From: Streptomyces filipinensis
Lineage (GTDB): Bacteria; Actinomycetota; Actinomycetes; Streptomycetales; Streptomycetaceae
Assembly: GCF_014649495.1 (NCBI RefSeq)
Contig: NZ_BMTD01000002.1
Coordinates: 124,001-188,000 of the forward strand
Direction of reading: 5' to 3'
DNA: 64,000 nt
Part shown: in pieces, positions 57,831 through 64,000 of the stretch
How the letters are laid out: every line of letters starts with the position of its first letter
Position numbering within the stretch: the stretch's first letter is position 1
Translations under genes and position numbers: made by a program
The notes under the pieces: generated by a model
The model's input: only the letters and a program-made list of their open reading frames with translations
Databases searched by the model: none
Told to the model about the DNA's origin: nothing

Positions 57831-59533
57831 CACGCCCCCTCCGCGGCCAGTGGTGTCGCGCGTACCGGTGGGGCCGTGGCCCAGCCGGGGACGGTCCGGG
57901 GCAGGACGCGGGCCGTGGGGCCGGTCCAGCGGCCGGGGACGTGCGACTCGGCGGGGGCGGCGAACGGCCGGGGCTCGCCGGCCTCGTCGAGGACGACCCG
58001 GTGGACCGGACAGTGCGAGACGATCCGCAGGTAGAGGCCGTGGAACGCCGCGATGTTCTGCTCGACGGTGAACAGTTCGAGCGCGCGGGCGCGCGCGGCG
58101 GCGCCGAGGCGCTCACGGCGCTCGGGGTCGCGCAGCAACGCCACGCACGCCTCGGCGAGCGCCCTCGGGTTGCGCGGGGGTACGACGAGTCCCGTGCCCC
58201 CGATGACCTCGACCACCGCGCCGACGTCGGTGGACACGGTGGCCCGGCCGCAGAACATGGCCTCGATGAGGCCGATGGGGAAGCCCTCGACCACGCTGGA
58301 CAGCACGACGACGGCGCCGGCGGCGTAGGCGTCGGGCAGCGTGGGGGCCTCCGGGCCGCCGATCTCCTCGAAGGAGACGGGGTTGTCACCGACGGCGTGC
58401 GCGCCCTCCGCCTCGTCCGGGAAGAGCTGCGCGGCGAGCGCCCGGCAGTGGCCGAGGTAGGCCGCGCCCTCGGGCCCGGCGGGCGCGCCGACGATCCTGA
58501 GGCGCGCCTTGGGTTCCTCCTTGCGGACCTCGGCGAAGGCGTGCAGCAGCGAGATCAGGTCCTTGGCGGGTTCTACGCGCCCGACCCACACGAGCGTGTC
58601 CGGCTCGGCGCGGTCGGGGGCCTCGCCGACCTCGGTGAAGCGGGCGGCGTCCATCCCCGGGTAGACCGTGCGGATCCTGGCCCGGTCGGCGCCGCACCGT
58701 TCCTGCCAGCGGCGGGCGTGGGTGTTGCCGGGGGTGAGGATCTCGGCCCGCCGGTAGACCTCGGTGGCGAGCCGGCCGTGGAAGGCGCCGAGCAGCGCGC
58801 GTACGGCGGGGGTGGCGATGTCGGGGCCGAGGGTCAGGTAGTGCGAGCGCAGGGGCACGCCGTACTCGGTGACGAGCAGCGGTACGTCGGAGAAGTGCCG
58901 GGCGAGCAGCCCGGGGAGGGCGGCGGGGCCGCCGGCGGCGGCGTGACAGAGGTCGGCCGCGCCGAGGCTGTCGTCGCCGTACCAGTCGAGGGAGAGGGGG
59001 CGCAGGGCGCGTTCGAGGTGTGCGGTGACGGTGAGCAGATCGGGTACGCGCGCCTCGTGCGCCGTGCGCAGCGCGCCGGGGGCACGACAGGCGCGTTCGA
59101 GGGTGCGTACGGCGGCGTCCGAGCGCAGGGCGCCGACCAGTCCGCCCTGGTCGCGGGCGAGTTCGGCGAGTCCGTACAGCGCGTTGCCGAAACGGTCCGC
59201 CAGAGCGGTGGCCCCCTCCTCGGAGACGGCATCGGCCCTGGTCCCGGCGCATACCGAGGCGACCAGTTCGCCGTAGCACTCGATGAAGCGCCGGCGTGTG
59301 CGCCGCCCGTAGGCGACCCCGTCGTCCTCGGCCGTCCACAGCGGCGCCGTACGCACCCCGCCGACCTGTGGCGGGAGCGCGACCCAGCCGGAGTCCTCCT
59401 GGCGCCGGCTGCGGCTGAGCGCGTAGACGTCGAACTCGTGCCGCCCGAGCCCGCGCACGAGCCGCTCGCACCAGAGTCCGGCGTCACCGCCCACAAACGG
59501 GTAGCCACCCTCGGTAACCAGTCCGATGCGCAC
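57830..59533 (-). CDS. PelF-like family 4 glycosyltransferase (DUF3492 N terminus)
   Basis: A 567-aa GT-B enzyme. The N terminus Arg-Ile-Gly-Leu-Val-Thr-Glu-Gly-Gly-Tyr-Pro-Phe is the DUF3492/PelF signature. The donor domain has Arg-Ile-Arg-Thr-Val-Tyr-Pro-Gly-Met-Asp, Val-Gly-Arg-Val-Glu-Pro-Ala-Lys-Asp and the EX7E region Val-Glu-Gly-Phe-Pro-Ile-Gly-Leu-Ile-Glu-Ala-Met. PelF is the cytoplasmic polymerase of the Pel polysaccharide. The last 70 residues are Pro/Ala-rich. The GTG at 59533 has GGGGGTG at good spacing. It is the first gene of the operon. Confidence 0.88.
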   Translation of the reverse strand: MRIGLVTEGGYPFVGGDAGLWCERLVRGLGRHEFDVYALSRSRRQEDSGWVALPPQVGGVRTAPLWTAEDDGVAYGRRTRRRFIECYGELVASVCAGTRADAVSEEGATALADRFGNALYGLAELARDQGGLVGALRSDAAVRTLERACRAPGALRTAHEARVPDLLTVTAHLERALRPLSLDWYGDDSLGAADLCHAAAGGPAALPGLLARHFSDVPLLVTEYGVPLRSHYLTLGPDIATPAVRALLGAFHGRLATEVYRRAEILTPGNTHARRWQERCGADRARIRTVYPGMDAARFTEVGEAPDRAEPDTLVWVGRVEPAKDLISLLHAFAEVRKEEPKARLRIVGAPAGPEGAAYLGHCRALAAQLFPDEAEGAHAVGDNPVSFEEIGGPEAPTLPDAYAAGAVVVLSSVVEGFPIGLIEAMFCGRATVSTDVGAVVEVIGGTGLVVPPRNPRALAEACVALLRDPERRERLGAAARARALELFTVEQNIAAFHGLYLRIVSHCPVHRVVLDEAGEPRPFAAPAESHVPGRWTGPTARVLPRTVPGWATAPPVRATPLAAEGA

Positions 59534-59613
59534 GTGTGCACCCCCGATCTCCTGTCCGGTGAGCCGCCCCGGTCCCGGCGGCTCGCAGCGGGACGAACGT
59601 AAGCGGACAAGGC

Positions 59614-59647
59614 GGTGGCGCGACGGACGGTTGTCCATCGCGCCACC
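59614..59647. terminator. Terminator after the second ABC-transporter operon
   Basis: A perfect 10-bp stem (GGTGGCGCGA/TCGCGCCACC) with a 14-nt loop between the ABC ATPase stop and the glycosyltransferase start. Read on the minus strand a TTTT run lies before the stem rather than after it. The rest of the 201-nt gap (59534-59734) shows no gene. Confidence 0.55.
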
Positions 59648-59734
59648 AAAAGGGGTGAACGGGCGTAACTTTCGCGTGCGGGTCGCGTTCGGCCGCGCTA
59701 AGGATCCACCCGGCGATCAGCCGGGCGCGAAACG

Positions 59735-61327
59735 TTACGCCACGGCCGGTTCCCGGCGGGCCGCGCGCCGCTGGGCCGCCAGCTCGGGGTCGAGCGCCGG
59801 TACGGCGGCCAGGAGCCGGCGGGTGTAGGACTCGCGCGGGCTGTCGTACACCTCGTCCGCGGGCCCGCACTCGACGACCCGGCCCCGGCGCATCACCGCG
59901 ACGTGGTCGCTCACCTGCCGGACGACGGCGAGGTCGTGCGCGATGAAGACGAGCGCGAGGCCGAGTTCCCGCTGGAGTTCGCCGAGGAGGGCGACCACCT
60001 GGGCCTGTGTGGTGACGTCGAGCGCGGAGACGGGCTCGTCGCAGACGATGACACGCGGTTCGGCGGCCAGCGCGCGGGCGATGCCGATGCGCTGGCGCTG
60101 GCCGCCACTGAACTCGTGCGGGTAGCGGTCGTGGTGCGCCGGTTCGAGCCCCACCCGCTCCAGCAGTTCCCTCACGCGCCCCCGGATGCGCTCCTCGTCC
60201 CGTTCGCCACACGCCCGGAGCGGGTCGGCGATGGACTCGCCCACGCTGCGGCGGGGGTTGAGGGAGGAGACGGGGTCCTGGAAGACCATCTGGACGGCCG
60301 GGTTCACCCCGGTGTGCGGGCGGCCCTCGTAGCGGAGGGCGCCGGCGGTCGGCTCCAGCAGTCCGACGAGCATGCGGCCGAGCGTGGTCTTGCCGCTGCC
60401 GCTCTCACCGACCACCCCGAGGGTCTCGCCGCGCCGGACGGTCACGGAGACGTCGTCCACGGCCGCGACCGCCCCCTTGCCGCGCCCGAACTCGCGCCGC
60501 ACGCCCATGGCCTCCAGCACGACCTCGTCGGTGGCCGGAGAGCCGGTGCGACGGGCGTCCACGCGCGGGACGGCGTCGAGGAGCTCGCGGGTGTACGCCT
60601 CGGCGGGCGCCGCGAGGACCGTGCCGACCGGGCCGCGCTCGACGGCCCCGCCGTGCCGCATGACGAGGATGTCGTCCACGCTCTCGGCGGCGACGCCCAC
60701 ATCGTGGGTGACGAGCAGCAGGCCCATGCCGGTCTCCGCGCGCAGCGTGTGCAGCAGGTCGAGGATCTGGGCCTGGACGGTGACGTCGAGGGCGGTCGTC
60801 GGCTCGTCGGCGATCAGCAGGTCCGGCTCGCAGGCGAGGGCCATGGCGATGAGGGCGCGCTGGCGCATGCCGCCGCTGAACTCGTGCGGCCGGGAGCGGG
60901 AGCGGCGCTGTGCGTCCGGAATGCCCACCCGGTCCAGCACCTCCACCGCACGCGCACGTGCGTGGCGACGCGACACGCGCGCGTGCACGCGGTAGACCTC
61001 GGCGATCTGGTCGCCGATCGCGTAGTACGGGTCCAGCGAGGACAGCGGGTCCTGGAAGACCATGGCGGCCTTCGCCCCGCGCAGCCGCCGCAGCTCCTCG
61101 TCGGAGGCCGCCTGTACGTCCGTGCCCGCCACCCGCACCGCGCCGGTGACCCGCGCCCCGGTGCCCCGGTGCAGGCCCAGCAGGGCGCCCGCGACCGTGG
61201 ACTTGCCGGAGCCGGACTCGCCGACGAGGGCCAGAGCGGCGCCCTTCGCCAGGCTGAAGGAGAGCGAGTCCACGGCACGCAGGGGGCCGAACTCGACGCT
61301 CAGGTCCGTCACTTCCACCAGGCTCAT
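59735..61327 (-). CDS. Dipeptide/oligopeptide ABC transporter, fused dual ATPase
   Basis: A 530-aa fusion of two ABC ATPases. Each has Gly-Glu-Ser-Gly-Ser-Gly-Lys (residues about 36-42 and 320-326), the signatures Phe-Ser-Gly-Gly-Met-Arg-Gln-Arg and Phe-Ser-Gly-Gly-Gln-Arg-Gln-Arg, and Walker B Leu-Leu-Ile-Ala-Asp-Glu-Pro and Val-Ile-Val-Cys-Asp-Glu-Pro. It is paralogous to the ATPase at 619-2412 but clearly divergent. The ATG overlaps the permease stop by 4 nt. Confidence 0.92.
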   Translation of the reverse strand: MSLVEVTDLSVEFGPLRAVDSLSFSLAKGAALALVGESGSGKSTVAGALLGLHRGTGARVTGAVRVAGTDVQAASDEELRRLRGAKAAMVFQDPLSSLDPYYAIGDQIAEVYRVHARVSRRHARARAVEVLDRVGIPDAQRRSRSRPHEFSGGMRQRALIAMALACEPDLLIADEPTTALDVTVQAQILDLLHTLRAETGMGLLLVTHDVGVAAESVDDILVMRHGGAVERGPVGTVLAAPAEAYTRELLDAVPRVDARRTGSPATDEVVLEAMGVRREFGRGKGAVAAVDDVSVTVRRGETLGVVGESGSGKTTLGRMLVGLLEPTAGALRYEGRPHTGVNPAVQMVFQDPVSSLNPRRSVGESIADPLRACGERDEERIRGRVRELLERVGLEPAHHDRYPHEFSGGQRQRIGIARALAAEPRVIVCDEPVSALDVTTQAQVVALLGELQRELGLALVFIAHDLAVVRQVSDHVAVMRRGRVVECGPADEVYDSPRESYTRRLLAAVPALDPELAAQRRAARREPAVA

Positions 61328-62322
61328 GCGAGCACCACCCGTCGGTCGGCCACCGCGTACAGCACGTCCGCGACGGCGTTGGCGAGGACCACGAAGAAGC
61401 CGATGACCAGGACCATGCCGACGACCACCGGCAGGTCGACGACCTTCACCGCGTGCACCAGCTCCTGGCCGACGCCGGGCAGACCGAAGAGGGTCTCGGT
61501 GAGGACGGCGCCACCGACGGCCGAGCCGAAGGTGACCGCGTTGAGCGCGATGACGGATGCCGTCGCGCCGCGCAGGGCGTGCCGGGCGATCACCGCGCGT
61601 TCGCTGACGCCATACGCGCGGAACGTGCGGATGTGGTCCTCGGCCAGCGTCTCCAGCATCGACGCCCGGGTCAGCCGGGCGAAGTTGGCGGACTCGACGA
61701 GGGCGAGGGAGAGCCAGGGCAGCAGCAGGTTCCAGGCCCACTGCTCGGGGTCGTCGGTGAAGTTCACGTACTGCGGGAAGGGCAGCAGCTGCAGCTCGCC
61801 GCAGACGACGATCATCAGGACCAGACCGATGACGAAGACCGGTGTGGCGACGCCCGCCAGCGTGATCGCGGTCAGCACGCGCTCGCTGAACCGGCCGCGC
61901 CGCCAGGCCGACAGCACACCGGTGCCGACGCCGAGCAGCAGCCAGATCACCATCGCGCCGAGCACCAGCGAGAAGCTCACCGGCAGCTTGGCCAGGATGA
62001 TGTCGGTGACCTGCTGGTCGGTCTGGTACGACTGGCCGAGGCAGGGCGCGGCGCAGTGCTCGACGGACGTGCCGGTGGAGAAGTCCTGCCCGGCGAAGAG
62101 TCCCTGCAGGAAGTGCCCGTAGCGCACGTACAGCGGGTCGTCGAGGTGGAGTTGCTGGGCCACCTGGTGGACCTGGGCGGGGGAGCAGCGCGGGCCGCAG
62201 GTGATCTGGGCGACGTTGCCGGGGGTGACGTAGAAGACGACGTAGATGATCACCGAGAGTGCGAACAGGGTGACCACGGCGCCGATCACGCGGCGCAGGA
62301 CGAAGCCGGTGAGGCCGTTCAC
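61324..62322 (-). CDS. ABC transporter permease, DppB type
   Basis: A 332-aa permease with the N-terminal helix, a long extracytoplasmic loop containing four cysteines (Ile-Thr-Cys-Gly-Pro-Arg-Cys and His-Cys-Ala-Ala-Pro-Cys, so disulfides are possible), and the permease core with the EAA-like Arg-Ala-Tyr-Gly-Val-Ser-Glu-Arg-Ala-Val-Ile-Ala-Arg-His. The GTG at 62322 overlaps the stop of the upstream DppC-like gene (GTGA). The paired cysteines are absent from the paralogue at 3299-4291. Confidence 0.9.
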   Translation of the reverse strand: MNGLTGFVLRRVIGAVVTLFALSVIIYVVFYVTPGNVAQITCGPRCSPAQVHQVAQQLHLDDPLYVRYGHFLQGLFAGQDFSTGTSVEHCAAPCLGQSYQTDQQVTDIILAKLPVSFSLVLGAMVIWLLLGVGTGVLSAWRRGRFSERVLTAITLAGVATPVFVIGLVLMIVVCGELQLLPFPQYVNFTDDPEQWAWNLLLPWLSLALVESANFARLTRASMLETLAEDHIRTFRAYGVSERAVIARHALRGATASVIALNAVTFGSAVGGAVLTETLFGLPGVGQELVHAVKVVDLPVVVGMVLVIGFFVVLANAVADVLYAVADRRVVLA

Positions 62323-63395
62323 GCCCGGTCCTCCTTTCCCGCTTCGGTCTTCGCGCCGCCCTGGCGCCGCGCGCGGGTCCCGGCCTGCGGTGCGGCCTGC
62401 TCCGCGCGGGCCTCGCGCTTGCTGCCGGTGCCGACGCGCAGGCGGGAGGCCGCACGCGGGTCGAGGGCGACACGGACGCCGTCGCCGAGGACGGTCAGCG
62501 CGAAGACGGTCACGAACAGGGCACCGGCGGGCAGCAGCAGGTACTGCGGGGCCGCCTGGTACCAGACGTCGGCGGAGGTCAGCATCTGTCCCCACGAGGG
62601 CGTCGGCGGCTTCACGCCGACGCCGAGGAAGGACAGGGCCGCCTCGGCGCTGATGTTCGTCGGGACCAGCAGCGCCGCGTAGGTGATGACCGGCGCGGCC
62701 AGCCCGGGCAGCAGTTCGCGCACGGCGGTCCGCCAGGTGCTCCAGCCGCTGAGCCGGGACGCGGCGACGTAGTCGAGGTTCTTGAGGGTGAGCGTCTGCG
62801 CGCGCACCATCTTCGCGGTCGTGCTCCAGCCGGAGACCAGGGCGATGACCAGCGCGACGAGGACCGGCCGTGGGAAGTCGCCCGGGACGACGGCGAGCAG
62901 CGCGAGGGCCATGATCATCAGCGGCATCGCGACGAAGATGTCGGTGATCCGGCTCAGGACCAGATCGACCCAGCGGTTGCCCAGCCCGGCCGCCACGCCC
63001 ATGACGGTGCCGAGGATCACCTGCGCCACCGTCGCCGCCAGCGCCACCCCGAGCGACACCCGTGCCCCGTACACGAGCCGCGCGAACAGGTCCCGGCCGG
63101 TCTGGGGTTCCACGCCCAGCCAGTGGTCGGCGCTCATGCCGCCGAGGGAGCCGACCGGAACGCCGCCGCGGGCGGAGTCGATCAGTGACGGGTGGTACGT
63201 GGTGGGGTCCTGGCCCTCCAGCGCGGTGAGCAGCGGCGCGCCGAGCGCGATCAGGACGAGCAGCGCGACGACGGCCGCGGCGACCAGGGCGGCGCGCTGC
63301 GCGCGCAGCCGCCGCCAGAACTGACGGGCCCCCGAGGCCGCCGGGACGGACGATTCCGTCCCGGCGGCCTCGACGGTGACAAGTGCCTCGCTCAC
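62319..63395 (-). CDS. ABC transporter permease, DppC type
   Basis: A 358-aa permease. A cytoplasmic N terminus, one helix, a large loop with Gly-Val-Glu-Pro-Gln-Thr-Gly-Arg-Asp-Leu-Phe (typical of DppC), then the permease domain with Val-Ala-Ala-Ser-Arg-Leu-Ser-Gly and Leu-Ser-Phe-Leu-Gly-Val-Gly. The C terminus has an unusual Arg/Lys/Ala/Glu-rich tail of about 40 residues not seen in the paralogue at 2409-3302. It starts 4 nt after the binding-protein stop. Confidence 0.9.
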   Translation of the reverse strand: MSEALVTVEAAGTESSVPAASGARQFWRRLRAQRAALVAAAVVALLVLIALGAPLLTALEGQDPTTYHPSLIDSARGGVPVGSLGGMSADHWLGVEPQTGRDLFARLVYGARVSLGVALAATVAQVILGTVMGVAAGLGNRWVDLVLSRITDIFVAMPLMIMALALLAVVPGDFPRPVLVALVIALVSGWSTTAKMVRAQTLTLKNLDYVAASRLSGWSTWRTAVRELLPGLAAPVITYAALLVPTNISAEAALSFLGVGVKPPTPSWGQMLTSADVWYQAAPQYLLLPAGALFVTVFALTVLGDGVRVALDPRAASRLRVGTGSKREARAEQAAPQAGTRARRQGGAKTEAGKEDRA

Positions 63396-63399
63396 GGTG

Positions 63400-64000
63400 C
63401 TACTTCACCGCGACCTGGGAGATGTCGAGGACGCCGGTCCAGTCGCTGATGACGATGTTCCTGACGTCCTCGCCGTACAGCCGCTTGTAGACGGGGTGGA
63501 ACAGCGGCACGACGAGGGCCTTCTCGCCGATCTTCTGGTCCAGTGCACCCCATCGCCGGGCGGCCGCGTCAAGGTCGGTCAACTTGTTGATCGCGTCAAT
63601 CTCGTCATTGACCGACGTGTCGTTGAGCAGACCCGTGTTGAAGTTCGCGCCGTCCTTGACGATCTGCCGGCCGTCGAAGATCGGGGCGAGGAAGGGGCCG
63701 CCGGAGGGCCAGTCGGCACCCCAGTGCGCGAGGAAGAAACCGGGCTCGGTCTTCACGCTGTGGATCTTGTCCCGGTAGTCGTTGTCCTCCAGGCCCTGCA
63801 GCTTGACCGTGATGCCGGCCTTCTTGAGCGCGTCCTGGACGGCGGTCGCGATCTCCGGGCTGGTCTCGAAGTCCTTGGCGTTGGAGTGGGTGAGGGTGAC
63901 CGTGAGCCCGTTCTTGTGGCCGGCCTGCGCCAGCAGCTCCCTGGCCTTGGCCGGGTTGCCGGAGGTGCCGGCCGGGAACGGGTCGTACGGCGTGTAGCCG
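63400..64000 (-). CDS. ABC transporter substrate-binding protein, family 5, C-terminal part (partial)
   Basis: The reading frame is open to the window edge; about 200 C-terminal residues are visible and the N terminus lies outside. The segment Gly-Asn-Pro-Ala-Lys-Ala-Arg-Glu-Leu-Leu-Ala-Gln-Ala-Gly and the late Val-Val-Pro-Leu-Phe-His-Pro-Val-Tyr-Lys are characteristic of SBP_bac_5 proteins. It is the receptor of the permease-ATPase operon that follows, and is the first gene of that operon visible here. Confidence 0.88.
   Translation of the reverse strand, partial: GYTPYDPFPAGTSGNPAKARELLAQAGHKNGLTVTLTHSNAKDFETSPEIATAVQDALKKAGITVKLQGLEDNDYRDKIHSVKTEPGFFLAHWGADWPSGGPFLAPIFDGRQIVKDGANFNTGLLNDTSVNDEIDAINKLTDLDAAARRWGALDQKIGEKALVVPLFHPVYKRLYGEDVRNIVISDWTGVLDISQVAVK

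Noticed and set aside
56082..58034. Plus-strand Pro/Ala-rich 650-codon frame across the 33-bp repeats
   Set aside because: It lacks a ribosome binding site and continues antisense through the membrane-protein and glycosyltransferase genes, whereas the minus-strand frame has AAGGAG and coupled ends.

Overview
The window is very GC-rich DNA with strongly biased third codon positions, many GTG starts, 4-nt ATGA/GTGA gene overlaps, a WhiB-family regulator, mycoredoxin, AdnAB-type helicase-nucleases and a CatR/catalase pair. Together these point to the chromosomal core of a Streptomyces species. From memory of gene order (no search was run), most of the middle section (UPF0182 protein, PDZ/Lon-like protease, zincin, E1-like protein, ABC1 kinase, WblC/WhiB7, UvrD2, mycoredoxin, NudC, AdnB, AdnA, alkyltransferase-like protein, MoeZ, spherulin-4 protein) matches the Rv3193c-Rv3206c neighbourhood of Mycobacterium tuberculosis, so it is an old actinobacterial core block.

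Layout. 1-6.1 kb: the end of rsgA, a Gdx/SugE-type SMR exporter, and a dipeptide/oligopeptide ABC transporter with its lipoprotein encoded divergently. 6.2-12.6 kb: a TetR regulator, HisN-type phosphatase, CBS protein, katA/catR with a shared control region, and a Sel1/TPR protein lying between two identical initiator tRNA genes. 12.9-21.9 kb: UPF0182 membrane protein, PPA1309-like protein, PDZ-Lon protease, a 57-aa membrane protein, MoaE, an SDR, a zincin and a NUDIX hydrolase. 22-25.9 kb: three AIM24-domain genes in a row, one fused to TerD, then a YgjP-type metalloprotein. 26.2-30.5 kb: an E1-like protein with an RRE-like N terminus overlapping an ABC1 kinase, a small zinc-ribbon protein, and wblC with a long leader (106-aa leader ORF followed by an intrinsic terminator) and a coupled downstream small gene. 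30.6-44 kb: UvrD2, mycoredoxin behind a perfect SigR promoter, NudC, an M20 peptidase, AdnB, AdnA and an alkyltransferase-like protein. 44.2-48.7 kb: a large kinase-like/LPG-synthase-type membrane fusion and an exported TAP-like peptidase.

48.7-52.8 kb is an accessory insertion. It opens with a lower-GC gene carrying TTA codons, is followed by a decayed IS3-type transposase fragment, and ends with a two-gene membrane-TPR/lipoprotein cassette. 52.8-59.5 kb: MoeZ, preceded on the same strand by a tightly coupled five-gene operon: PelF-like glycosyltransferase, polytopic membrane protein, Gly/Ala repeat protein, NAD-dependent sugar epimerase and spherulin-4/GH135-like protein. I read this as a candidate galactosaminogalactan/Pel-like exopolysaccharide system. 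59.7-64 kb: a second dipeptide-type ABC transporter whose binding protein runs off the window.

The most interesting points are the Pel-like glycan operon, the wblC leader/attenuator, the orphan RRE-E1/ABC1 kinase pair, the SigR promoter in front of mycoredoxin, and the accessory island. All functional statements rest on reading motifs by eye; no database search was possible.
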